The notes under the pieces: generated by a model
What the model was told of the DNA's origin: nothing
What the model saw: the letters and a program-made list of their open reading frames with translations, nothing else
The model's database searches: none
Shown here: piece after piece, positions 1 to 7,945 of the stretch
How positions within the stretch are numbered: the first letter of the stretch is position 1
Layout of the letters: each line of letters opens with the position of its first letter
NCBI RefSeq assembly: GCF_036812735.1
Contig: NZ_CP117523.1
Coordinates: forward strand, 744,001-808,000
Direction: 5' to 3'
DNA: 64,000 nucleotides
Source of the DNA: Terrisporobacter glycolicus ATCC 14880 = DSM 1288
GTDB lineage: Bacteria > Bacillota > Clostridia > Peptostreptococcales > Peptostreptococcaceae
Made by a program: the position numbers and the translations under genes

Positions 1-20
1 AGTGAATAATATTAATTATG

Positions 21-76
21 GAGTTGTATTTAAGATGAGTAAAATATCATCTTAAATACAACTCTTTTTTATTTTT
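21..76 (+). terminator. Intrinsic terminator of an upstream gene
   Basis: A perfect 18-bp stem (21-38 with 47-64) encloses an 8-base loop and is followed by a T-rich tract to 76. The T tract lies only on the + side, so it probably ends a gene left of the window. The rest of 77-214 holds the histidine kinase leader, with a TATAAT box at 178-183. Confidence 0.85.
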
Positions 77-214
77 GACCTAACTAGATTAAAAAACTAA
101 GCTGTTTGAATAAAAAAAGGAAAACGATTCTCTTGATTCGATGATATTAAATGCTATAAAAGTAATGATTAATTTAGTATAATTAAAAAATCAGTTAAAA
201 TTAGGAGGTATAAT

Positions 215-2149
215 ATGGGAGAATATTTAAAGAAAATAGTAGTAACTACATTAACCATATTAATAGGAATAAATTTATTTCTATATAAAATTTATGCAAT
301 TGAAAAAAAAGATGTATTGTTTATAACTACTTATAGCTCCTGTACTTCAGATTTTGAAAAAAGAATATCAGGAATAGAAGAAGGTTTAGGAGAAGGGATA
401 GATTTACATACTAAATATTTTAGTGAAAGTATTATTGAAAATAAAGAAGAACAAAAATATTTTGTTGATGAGTTAAAAAATACATTACAAGAAGAAAGTT
501 ATGATGCAATAATAGTAGGAGATTATTACACATTAAAATTTGCAATAAAAAATAGAAATGAAATTTTAAAAGATATGCCTATTATTTTTTTTGGAGTATC
601 AAACAGTGAAATAATAGAAGAAGCTATTAGAAAGGATAAGGTGGCAGGAGTTAAACAGGTTTTATTTGTTGATTCTACAATAAATCTAATTAAAAAGTAT
701 CATCCTTTTGTAAACAATATAGTAGTAATAAATAACTATGAAGATAGTAAAGAAATAGATGAATTAAAAAATAATATAATACCAAATTTTAAAGGCATAA
801 ACTTTAAGTTTATATATACAAGTAAGCTATCAGAAAACGAATTCATACATAAAATAAAAAGTGTAGAAAAGGGTAGTGCAATTTTGACCATATATCCAAA
901 TTATTTTGAAAATTCTAATTGGATAAGTGATAAGGATATAAATAAACTAATTAATGAAACTAATAATAAAATTCCCATATATAATTTGGTAGAAGATGGG
1001 ATAGGAAGTGGAAGTATTGGTGGTAAACTAGTAAGTAGATATAGCCAAGAGAAAAAGGTAGGAGAAATAGCTAAAGATTTCATTGATGGTAAAAATGTTA
1101 AACCTTTGTATATAAGTGACAATGATGTTAATAAATATATATTTGACTACGTTAATATGAGTAAGTTTCAGATTAGACCTAATATGCTACCGAGAGATAC
1201 CAGGCTAATTAATGCTCCAAAGGATTTTATAACTTTATACAAGGGATTATTTATATTTATAATACTATTTGTCGTAACATTAATTATAGTCATAATTACG
1301 CTTATACGATATTTAGCATATAAGAAAAAACATGAAGAAATACTTAAGAGCGCAATGAATGAAATTGAAGAGATAAATAGGCTAAAAAATCATTTTATAA
1401 TTAATATGAATCATGAATTAAAAACTCCTATAACAGTAATAAACTCTGTTATGCAGTTAACTAAATATATGAAAAAGCAGGAGGAACAACACTTTATAAG
1501 TGAGAAAAATATTGTTTTAGTAGAAGATAACTGCCAAAGACTTTTAAAATTGGTTAATAATATAATAGATTTAGAAAAGATTGACTCAAAAGGGATTAAT
1601 TTAAATATGGAAAATGTAAATATAGTTGAAGTAATAGAAGATACAGTTTTGTCAGTTGTTCCATATGCACAAGCAAGAAATATAGATATAACTTTTGATA
1701 CAACAGAAGAAGAAATAATTATGTCTGTAGATAAAAATAAAATAGAAAGAATAGTATTAAACTTATTATCTAATAGTATTAAGTATTCTAAAAAAGCTGG
1801 TTTTGTAGATGTAAAGATAGATATATGTGAGAATAATTTGCATATTGTAGTTGAGGATGATGGTATAGGAATTGATGAAGAACACTTAAATAAAATATTT
1901 GAGAGATTTGTAAGACTGGATAATTCCTTAACCAGATCAAATGAAGGAAGTGGAATAGGATTATCTATTGTAAAAGCTTTTGTGGATTGTCACAATGGAA
2001 ATATATACGTTAAATCCATAAAAAATATAGGAACAAGTTTTATAATAAGTATTCCTATAGAGATAAAAGATTATGATGATGAAAATGATGTTAAGCAAAT
2101 AAGTGCAGATAATCATATTAAACAAGAATTGTCTGACCTATATTTGTAG
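215..2149 (+). CDS. Membrane sensor histidine kinase with ABC-substrate-binding-like sensor domain
   Basis: 644 aa. An N-terminal signal/anchor helix (about 8-28) precedes a long extracytoplasmic region (about 30-340) that resembles the ABC_sub_bind/periplasmic-binding fold found in some sensor kinases. A second membrane helix lies at about 345-367. The cytoplasmic part has a HisKA motif HELKTP with the phospho-acceptor His400, then an HATPase_c domain with N box (NLLSNSIKYS), DDGIGI and GSGIGLSIVKA. It is therefore expected to sense an external ligand and autophosphorylate. No response regulator gene is adjacent, so its partner is encoded elsewhere. The start is supported by AGGAGGT at 203-209. 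The ligand cannot be told from sequence. Confidence 0.88.
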   Translation: MGEYLKKIVVTTLTILIGINLFLYKIYAIEKKDVLFITTYSSCTSDFEKRISGIEEGLGEGIDLHTKYFSESIIENKEEQKYFVDELKNTLQEESYDAIIVGDYYTLKFAIKNRNEILKDMPIIFFGVSNSEIIEEAIRKDKVAGVKQVLFVDSTINLIKKYHPFVNNIVVINNYEDSKEIDELKNNIIPNFKGINFKFIYTSKLSENEFIHKIKSVEKGSAILTIYPNYFENSNWISDKDINKLINETNNKIPIYNLVEDGIGSGSIGGKLVSRYSQEKKVGEIAKDFIDGKNVKPLYISDNDVNKYIFDYVNMSKFQIRPNMLPRDTRLINAPKDFITLYKGLFIFIILFVVTLIIVIITLIRYLAYKKKHEEILKSAMNEIEEINRLKNHFIINMNHELKTPITVINSVMQLTKYMKKQEEQHFISEKNIVLVEDNCQRLLKLVNNIIDLEKIDSKGINLNMENVNIVEVIEDTVLSVVPYAQARNIDITFDTTEEEIIMSVDKNKIERIVLNLLSNSIKYSKKAGFVDVKIDICENNLHIVVEDDGIGIDEEHLNKIFERFVRLDNSLTRSNEGSGIGLSIVKAFVDCHNGNIYVKSIKNIGTSFIISIPIEIKDYDDENDVKQISADNHIKQELSDLYL

Positions 2150-2256
2150 AACATTATAGATAGTAAGGAAATAAATTATTTGATTGAAAAATTTTCCAGT
2201 TTAAAACTTTATTTTTTGTTTTAAAAAAGTTTATCTATGTGCTAAAATAAAAAAGG

Positions 2257-2266
2257 TTGTATACAA
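2257..2266. promoter_or_regulatory. Palindromic TTGTATACAA, possible GntR-type operator
   Basis: A 10-bp perfect palindrome lies 40 bases before the FNT channel start and is followed by a partial extra half (GATACAA, 2267-2273 region). The same core occurs in operators of GntR-family regulators such as Bacillus subtilis GntR. Assignment to a regulator is inference; none is encoded next to it. Confidence 0.3.
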
Positions 2267-2306
2267 GATACAAAATGGAATAAATGATGAATAGGAGACA
2301 TAGGTA

Positions 2307-3113
2307 ATGAATGAAGAAACAATTCAATTATTAGCTCATAAAGCTGAAGACAAAATTAATACGCTTAATGAGAGTAAATTAAAGTATTTAGTACTATCAA
2401 TATTTGCAGGAATGTTTATAGGACTTGGATGTATATTAATATTCACTATAGGTGGGCAATTACATGCTGGAGAATCACCAGCAACGAAAATAGTTTCAGG
2501 GATGTCATTCTCATTTGCACTAAGTGCAATTATAACATTAGGATATGAACTATTTACAAGTAATACAATGATTATGACTATGGGAAGCTTAGCTAAAGCC
2601 ACTAGTGCAAAAGATGGAATAAGAATAATGGTATATAGTTACTTTGGGAACTTCTTAGGAGCAATACTTGTATCACTTTTATTTGTAGGAACTGGCTTTG
2701 CATCTAGTGGACATACAATGGATTATTTTGCATACTGTGGTGCTTATAAAGTTGCAGCACCAGCTTTACAACTATTCTGTAGAGGGGTTTTAGCTAACAT
2801 ATTAGTTTGTGCAGCTGTACTTGCAGCTTACAAGACGAAAGATGAAATGGCTAAGATAGCTATAGTATTTTTATTGATATTTGCCTTCGTAACAAGCGGA
2901 TTTGAACACTGTATTGCTAATATGACTACTTTATTAGTATGTTTATTCTCACCAGTAGCTAATGACGTTACAGTAGCAAATGCTTTATACAGTATGTTGT
3001 TTGTTACATTAGGTAATATAGTTGGTGGAGCAGGGTTCTACGGATTCTTAACTTACTTTATGTCAAAGAAAAAAGAAAATAAAACTATTGAAACAGTTAG
3101 CAAAGCTTGCTAA
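2307..3113 (+). CDS. Formate/nitrite transporter (FNT) family channel
   Basis: 268 aa, about six hydrophobic helices, the usual FNT length. The family signatures are visible: GYELFTSNT after the second helix and GFEHCIANM, which carries the central pore histidine. FNT channels pass small monovalent anions (formate, nitrite, hydrosulfide). The sequence alone does not decide among FocA, NirC and the clostridial hydrosulfide channel. There is no formate lyase, nitrite or sulfite reductase gene beside it. It has its own terminator (3122-3162) and a palindrome upstream (2257-2266), so it is probably monocistronic and regulated. The start follows an AGGAGA-type ribosome binding site near 2292. Confidence 0.88.
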   Translation: MNEETIQLLAHKAEDKINTLNESKLKYLVLSIFAGMFIGLGCILIFTIGGQLHAGESPATKIVSGMSFSFALSAIITLGYELFTSNTMIMTMGSLAKATSAKDGIRIMVYSYFGNFLGAILVSLLFVGTGFASSGHTMDYFAYCGAYKVAAPALQLFCRGVLANILVCAAVLAAYKTKDEMAKIAIVFLLIFAFVTSGFEHCIANMTTLLVCLFSPVANDVTVANALYSMLFVTLGNIVGGAGFYGFLTYFMSKKKENKTIETVSKAC

Positions 3114-3121
3114 TTATATAT

Positions 3122-3162
3122 AAAGACCTTCTTTGTTTAAAATTCAAAGAAGGTCTTTTTTT
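3122..3162 (+). terminator. Intrinsic terminator of the FNT gene
   Basis: A perfect 14-bp stem (3122-3135/3145-3158) with a 9-base loop is followed by a run of T. Confidence 0.9.
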
Positions 3163-3252
3163 ATAATTTCACCTGATGCAAGTGTAGTGCAAATTATATA
3201 TGTATTATGTATATTGCCATTATAGATAGTCTAATAACATTTTATTTAGAAT

Positions 3253-3280
3253 AAATATATAGTGAGCATACTATATATTT
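3253..3280. promoter_or_regulatory. 11-bp inverted repeat upstream of the first TauE gene
   Basis: AAATATATAGT (3253-3263) and its exact complement (3270-3280) are separated by 6 bases, about 65 bases before the permease start. No T tract follows, so it looks more like an operator or leader hairpin than a terminator. The bound factor is unknown. Confidence 0.35.
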
Positions 3281-3345
3281 ATACAAGCTAGTTATAAATC
3301 TCAGCAAGTGGGATTTAACTATATAAATTTTAAGGAGGAAGTAAC

Positions 3346-4257
3346 ATGTTAAACTTTGTAAGAGTGATTTGGGCAGTATTGATGGCATTTTATTACTATG
3401 TATTTATTAAAGATTACAAGCAAGTTAAGGTATCGGGTGAGCTTGATGAGGTTAGTGTAGCAAAAGTGGGTGTTGTGGGATTTATAACTAATTTCTTTGA
3501 TACTTTAGGAATAGGTTCCTTTGCACCAACAGTAGCATTTAATAAGTTCTTGAAAATGGGAGTAAGAAATAAGGATTTACCAGGACTATTAAATGTAGGA
3601 GATACTTTACCAGTTATGTGTGAAGCGGTAATATTTACTACGGTTATAGATGTAGAACCAGTAACATTGGTAACGATGTTAGTAGCATCTGCAGTAGGTT
3701 CTTGGTTAGGCGCTGGTATAATATCCAAGTTAGATGAAATTAAAATTCAAAAAATTATGGGATTTGCTTTATTAGTGACAGGTGCTTTAATGACTTTAGG
3801 TGCATTAAATTTAATGCCAGGTGGCGGAGAAGCCATAGGCCTTACGGGAGTAAAATTAGTTATAGGGATTGTAGGTAACTTTATACTTGGAGCATTAATG
3901 ACGGCAGGTATCGGACTTTATGCACCTTGCATGGCTTTAATTTACTTCTTAGGTATGTCTCCAGCAGTTGCTTTCCCGATAATGATGGGATCATGTGCTA
4001 CATTAATGCCAGTATGTTCAGTTAAATTTATTAAAGAAGGAGCATACCCTAGAAAAGCTGCATTACTACTTGGATTATTTGGAGCAATAGGAGTATTTAT
4101 TGCGGCATATATAGTTAAATCATTGCCACTTGATATATTGAGATGGTTAGTAATTGCAGTCGTATTCTATACTTCTATATCTATGTTGATTTCAGCATAT
4201 AAGAAAAAAGATTCTGAAGATAATGATAGTACAGAAAATAATGAAAATCATAAATAA
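3346..4257 (+). CDS. TauE/SafE family permease, copy 1
   Basis: 303 aa integral membrane protein with about eight hydrophobic segments and the two-half architecture of the TauE/SafE (PF01925) anion exporter family. It shares long near-identical stretches with the proteins at 5770 and 6956 (NFFDTLGIGSF, LPVMCEAVIFTTVI, GLYAPCMAL, FPIMMGSCA, KFIKEGAYPRKA), so the three are paralogues. It has a charged, acidic Asn/Glu-rich C-terminal tail (about 283-303). AGGAGG precedes the ATG. Family members are annotated as sulfite or sulfonate exporters, but placement around a proline racemase makes an amino- or organic-acid substrate at least as likely; this is inference. Confidence 0.82.
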   Translation: MLNFVRVIWAVLMAFYYYVFIKDYKQVKVSGELDEVSVAKVGVVGFITNFFDTLGIGSFAPTVAFNKFLKMGVRNKDLPGLLNVGDTLPVMCEAVIFTTVIDVEPVTLVTMLVASAVGSWLGAGIISKLDEIKIQKIMGFALLVTGALMTLGALNLMPGGGEAIGLTGVKLVIGIVGNFILGALMTAGIGLYAPCMALIYFLGMSPAVAFPIMMGSCATLMPVCSVKFIKEGAYPRKAALLLGLFGAIGVFIAAYIVKSLPLDILRWLVIAVVFYTSISMLISAYKKKDSEDNDSTENNENHK

Positions 4258-4353
4258 AAAAATAACAATTGTATATTGAAAAATAACAAAAAAATGCAAA
4301 AAACATATAAAAATAAACCCCAAAATTGCAAAATGGAATAAAATTAATGTTAA

Positions 4354-4391
4354 ATATATACCATGTCTTCTACATATGGTATATATTTTTT
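4354..4391 (+). terminator. Probable terminator after TauE copy 1
   Basis: An 11-bp stem (4354-4364/4376-4386) with a loop of 11 bases is followed by six T. It separates the first permease from the racemase, which has its own promoter at 4430-4458. Confidence 0.6.
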
Positions 4392-4429
4392 GTAATAAAA
4401 AAGCATTATGGAAAAATGTGAAAATTTTG

Positions 4430-4458
4430 TTGAATAGTTGAGATTAATTAACTATAAT
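4430..4458 (+). promoter_or_regulatory. Predicted sigma-A promoter of the racemase operon
   Basis: TTGAAT at 4430-4435, a 17-bp spacer and a consensus TATAAT at 4453-4458. Transcription from here gives an unusually long leader of about 220 bases before the racemase. The same TTGAAT-17-TATAAT arrangement occurs before TauE copy 3 (6837-6865). Confidence 0.6.
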
Positions 4459-4529
4459 GAAAATAGGTAAGTAGATAAGTTGTAAAAAGTGGTCGATAAA
4501 TGACTGAAAATTTACATTTTTACGGTGAT

Positions 4530-4610
4530 GGTATTCGCGCTATATATATACACTTTATTGTCAATTAATTAACGTTAAGAAGTAAATATAGACGCTGAAA
4601 CCGTTTTTTT
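4530..4610 (+). promoter_or_regulatory. Terminator-like structured leader of the proline racemase gene
   Basis: The 429-base gap between copy 1 and the racemase contains, after the promoter, two possible helices. The second pairs 4530-4545 with 4586-4602 (15 bp with three single-base bulges) around a 40-base loop and is followed at once by seven T (4604-4610), 76 bases before the ATG. An upstream helix can form between a GTAAAAA and a TTTTTAC at about 4482-4522. This is the layout of a transcription-attenuation leader or riboswitch expression platform. No known riboswitch or T-box consensus was recognised. Confidence 0.35.
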
Positions 4611-4686
4611 ATCTGTTTATCATAGATTAATTCAATAAATATATTATAAATATTTATTTTAATAATGATTTTAGGGGGACAGGCAA

Positions 4687-5694
4687 ATGAAATTTTCAAG
4701 AAGCATTCAAGCAATTGACTCTCATACTATGGGAGAACCAACAAGAATAGTTACAGGAGGAATTCCTAATATAAAAGGTAATACTATGGCTGAGAAAAAA
4801 GAGTATTTAGAAAAAAATCTTGACCATTTAAGAACAGCTATAATGTTAGAACCAAGAGGGCATAATGATATGTTCGGTTCTATAATAACTCAACCTTGTG
4901 ATCCAACTGCTGATTTCGGTATCATATTCATGGATGGTGGAGGATACCTAAACATGTGTGGACATGGTTCAATAGGTGCTATAACTGCTGCTATAGAAAC
5001 AGGAATGGTAGATATGGTAGAACCAGTTACTCATGTTAGAATGGAAGCTCCAGCAGGAATGATAGAAGCAGAAGCTAAAATAGTAGATGGAAAAGTTAGA
5101 GAAGTATCTTTCGTAAACGTTCCAGCTTTCTTATACAAAAGAGACTGTGAAATAGAAATGGCTCCTTATGGGAAAATAAAATTTGACATATCATTTGGAG
5201 GAAGTTTCTTTGCAATAGTTCATGCAAGTCAATTTGGTGTTAAGGTTGAGCCTAAGAACACTCAATTATTAAACAACATAGGTATGGAAATGAGAGAAAT
5301 AGTTAACAGAGAAATAGCTGTACAACATCCAACTTTAGCTCATATAAATACTGTTGATTTAGTTGAAATATATGATGACCCTACTCATCCAGAAGCAACT
5401 TACAAAAACGTTGTTATATTTGGTCAAGGTCAAGTGGACAGATCTCCATGTGGAACTGGTACAAGTGCTAAACTTGCTACTTTATATGCAAAAGGAGAAA
5501 TTAAAGAAGGAGAAAACTTTGTATACGAAAGTATATTAGGAACTCTATTCAAAGGTAAGATAGTAGGTCTTGATAAAGTTGGTGAATTTGATGCAGTAAG
5601 ACCTGAAATAACTGCAGCAGCTTATATAACAGGATTCAATCATTTTGTTATAGATGATGAAGATCCAGTTAAGTATGGTTTTATATTAAAATAG
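4687..5694 (+). CDS. prdF: Proline racemase (PrdF-like)
   Basis: 335 aa, the normal length of the proline racemase/hydroxyproline epimerase family. It interconverts L- and D-proline without cofactor, using two cysteines. Both are present: Cys91 in MCGHGS and Cys255 in CGTGTS. From memory the protein is very close along its whole length to the Clostridioides difficile racemase that feeds D-proline to proline reductase. The reductase genes (prdA, prdB) are not in this window. It is followed after 75 bases, with no terminator, by TauE copy 2, so the two are probably co-transcribed. The RBS is GGGGGA. Hydroxyproline epimerase activity cannot be fully excluded by eye. Confidence 0.9.
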   Translation: MKFSRSIQAIDSHTMGEPTRIVTGGIPNIKGNTMAEKKEYLEKNLDHLRTAIMLEPRGHNDMFGSIITQPCDPTADFGIIFMDGGGYLNMCGHGSIGAITAAIETGMVDMVEPVTHVRMEAPAGMIEAEAKIVDGKVREVSFVNVPAFLYKRDCEIEMAPYGKIKFDISFGGSFFAIVHASQFGVKVEPKNTQLLNNIGMEMREIVNREIAVQHPTLAHINTVDLVEIYDDPTHPEATYKNVVIFGQGQVDRSPCGTGTSAKLATLYAKGEIKEGENFVYESILGTLFKGKIVGLDKVGEFDAVRPEITAAAYITGFNHFVIDDEDPVKYGFILK

Positions 5695-5769
5695 CATCTA
5701 ATTCAATAACTTAATTAAGATTTCAACTATAAATATAATAATACAAAAGAAAATAGGGGGAATCATATT

Positions 5770-6651
5770 ATGGTTAATATTGTAAGAATAATTTGGGCCA
5801 TTATAATGTCTGTATATGGATACTTCTTCATAAAAGACTACAGACAAGTATCTGCAGCAGGTGAATTAGATGATGTAAATGTAGGAAAAGCAGGTTTTGT
5901 AGGTTTTGCTACAAACTTCTTTGATACATTAGGGATAGGATCATTTGCACCGACAGTTGCATTAAACAAATTTATGAAAATGGGAGTTAGGGATAAAGAA
6001 CTTCCAGGATTATTAAATGTTGCTGACACTCTTCCAGTTATGTGTGAAGCAGTAATATTCACTACAGTTATAGAAGTTGATCCAGTAACATTAATATCTA
6101 TGCTTGCAGCAGCAGCTTTAGGTTCATATCTTGGAGCTGGTGTAATAGCTAAAATGGATGAAGTAAAAATCCAAAAAGTTATGGGTATTGCTTTATTAAT
6201 AACTGCTGTACTAATGTTATTAAAACAACTTGGATTAATGCCAGGTGGTGGAGATGCAATAGGACTTTCTGGAGTTAAATTAGTTATAGGTGTAGTGGGT
6301 AACTTTATACTTGGAGCTTTAATGTCTGCTGGTATAGGATTATATGCACCATGTATGGCATTAGTTTATTTCTTAGGAATGAATCCACAAGTTTCTTTCC
6401 CAATAATGATGGGATCTTGTGCAACATTAATGCCAGTTGGATCAGTTAAATTTATAAAAGAAGGGGCTTATCCAAGAAAAGCAGCTTTAATAATAGCTTT
6501 ATCTGGGACAGTTGGGGTATTTGTAGCTGCATACTTAGTTAAATCTTTACCAATGGATGTATTAACTTGGTTAGTTATAGCTGTTATATTCTATACTTCT
6601 GCATCTATGTTAATGGCTGCTAGCAAAGCTAGCAAAAAAATAGAAGCATAA
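5770..6651 (+). CDS. TauE/SafE family permease, copy 2
   Basis: 293 aa polytopic membrane protein, a close paralogue of the proteins at 3346 and 6956, differing mainly in the loops and the short Lys/Ala-rich C terminus. The conserved PGGGDAIGLSGVKLVIG and GLYAPCMALVYFLGM segments mark the second half. It lies directly downstream of the racemase, with an AGGGGG ribosome binding site and a strong terminator behind it. That makes it the best candidate for a transporter working with the racemase, for example proline uptake or efflux of a proline-derived product. Substrate assignment is inference only. Confidence 0.82.
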   Translation: MVNIVRIIWAIIMSVYGYFFIKDYRQVSAAGELDDVNVGKAGFVGFATNFFDTLGIGSFAPTVALNKFMKMGVRDKELPGLLNVADTLPVMCEAVIFTTVIEVDPVTLISMLAAAALGSYLGAGVIAKMDEVKIQKVMGIALLITAVLMLLKQLGLMPGGGDAIGLSGVKLVIGVVGNFILGALMSAGIGLYAPCMALVYFLGMNPQVSFPIMMGSCATLMPVGSVKFIKEGAYPRKAALIIALSGTVGVFVAAYLVKSLPMDVLTWLVIAVIFYTSASMLMAASKASKKIEA

Positions 6652-6685
6652 TAAAAATTAAGTGATTGCAATGTATTTTAATAAG

Positions 6686-6718
6686 AATATGCCACGATTT
6701 ATCGTGGCATATTTTTTT
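6686..6718 (+). terminator. Intrinsic terminator of the racemase-TauE2 unit
   Basis: A perfect 13-bp GC-containing stem (6686-6698/6701-6713) is followed by T residues to 6718. The rest of the 304-base gap to the next gene holds only AT-rich sequence and the promoter at 6837-6865. Confidence 0.88.
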
Positions 6719-6836
6719 ATTTCAAAAATAAACTTCCTAATTTTAATATTATTCAAATGGATAACATCAATAAATATGAGATTATTAAAAATTTTTTATA
6801 TTCAAAAATAGATTTATGTAAATATTAATCAATTGC

Positions 6837-6865
6837 TTGAATATTTTTTAACAAATTATTATAAT
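6837..6865 (+). promoter_or_regulatory. Predicted promoter of TauE copy 3
   Basis: TTGAAT (6837-6842), a 17-bp spacer and TATAAT (6860-6865). It has the same -35 and -10 hexamers and spacing as the racemase promoter, leaving a leader of about 90 bases. Confidence 0.5.
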
Positions 6866-6955
6866 TAAGAGGTAAACGTTTGTCAAATAAAGAATATTGT
6901 CGAACTTTATACTGTATAATATAATAAAAAGATAAATTTTAGGAGGAGTTAACAA

Positions 6956-7849
6956 ATGTTATTAGCATTAAGAGGAATTCTATTATCTTTAATGGGCGTT
7001 TATTATTACACTTTTTTTAAAGATTATAGACAAGTAAAGGAAGCAGGAGAATTAGACAATCCTTCTGTAGTAAAAGTTGGAGTCCTAGGATGGGTAGCTA
7101 ACTTTTTTGATACATTAGGTATCGGATCATTTGCCATTATAGTAGCAGCTAATAAATTCTTTAAAGTAGGAATAAAAGATAAAGAACTTCCAGGATTTTT
7201 AAATGTTGGAAATTGTTTACCAGTTATGTGTGAAGCGTTTATATTTACTACAGTTATTGAGGTAGATCCTTTAACACTATTCTCTATGTTAATAGCTGCA
7301 GCTGTGGGTTCATACATAGGAGCAGGAGTAATAGCTAAGATGGATGAAGCTAAAATACAACTAATAATGGGAATAGCTCTTTTAGCTACTTCAGTATTAA
7401 TGTTTTGTAGTAAAATGGGATACATGCCAGGAGGTGGAGATGCAATAGGGCTTTCTGGAGTAAAACTTGTTATAGGTGTTGTTGGTAATGCAATCCTTGG
7501 AGCATTAATGACAGCCGGTGTTGGACTATTTGCACCATGTATGGCATTAACTTATTTCTTAGGACTATCTCCACAAGTTACATTCCCAATAATGATGGGA
7601 TCTTGTGCAATGTTACAACCAGTATCTTCTGTTAAATTTATAAAAGAAGGAGCATACCCTAGAAAAGCTTCATTAGTATTAGGATTATGCGGAGCAGTTG
7701 GGGTATTTGTGGCAGCATTTATTGTCAAGTCATTGCCAATAGAAACTTTAAAATGGGTTGTAATGGCAGTTCTTGTTTACACTGGAGCTAGTATGATATC
7801 TGGTGCAATTAAAAACCTAAAAAAAGAATCTAAAGTAGTTACAGAATAA
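6956..7849 (+). CDS. TauE/SafE family permease, copy 3
   Basis: 297 aa, the third paralogue of the cluster, with the same two-half membrane architecture and the conserved NFFDTLGIGSF, LPVMCEAFIFTTVI and GLFAPCMALTYFLGL segments. It differs from the other two at positions otherwise conserved between them (SFAIIVAANKFFKVG in place of SFAPTVA.NKF.KMG, and SCAMLQPVSS in place of SCATLMPV). The substrate may therefore have diverged. It has its own promoter and a strong AGGAGGAG ribosome binding site, and ends at a bidirectional terminator. Confidence 0.82.
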   Translation: MLLALRGILLSLMGVYYYTFFKDYRQVKEAGELDNPSVVKVGVLGWVANFFDTLGIGSFAIIVAANKFFKVGIKDKELPGFLNVGNCLPVMCEAFIFTTVIEVDPLTLFSMLIAAAVGSYIGAGVIAKMDEAKIQLIMGIALLATSVLMFCSKMGYMPGGGDAIGLSGVKLVIGVVGNAILGALMTAGVGLFAPCMALTYFLGLSPQVTFPIMMGSCAMLQPVSSVKFIKEGAYPRKASLVLGLCGAVGVFVAAFIVKSLPIETLKWVVMAVLVYTGASMISGAIKNLKKESKVVTE

Positions 7850-7881
7850 TTTATAAGTAAATTTGTTATTTAATATATTAA

Positions 7882-7906
7882 GAGGTTGAATCAATGATTC
7901 AACCTC
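7882..7906. terminator. Terminator between convergent genes
   Basis: An 11-bp perfect stem (7882-7892/7896-7906) lies between TauE copy 3 (+) and the ABC exporter (-). Both sides are T-rich only in part, so it may serve both strands. Confidence 0.6.
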
Positions 7907-7945
7907 ATTTTAACTTCTAATATATTAACTGGACAAAAGTAGTGC

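Noticed and set aside
4498-4512. CodY-like box before the proline racemase
   Set aside because: Three mismatches to AATTTTCWGAAAATT in very AT-rich DNA; expected by chance.
4521-4545. Possible sigma-54 promoter before the racemase
   Set aside because: GG and GC doublets are not 10 bases apart and the TGGCA/TTGC context is missing.
6897-6920. TTGTCG...TATAAT promoter close to TauE copy 3
   Set aside because: Spacer is only 12 bp; the TTGAAT-17-TATAAT at 6837-6865 is better.
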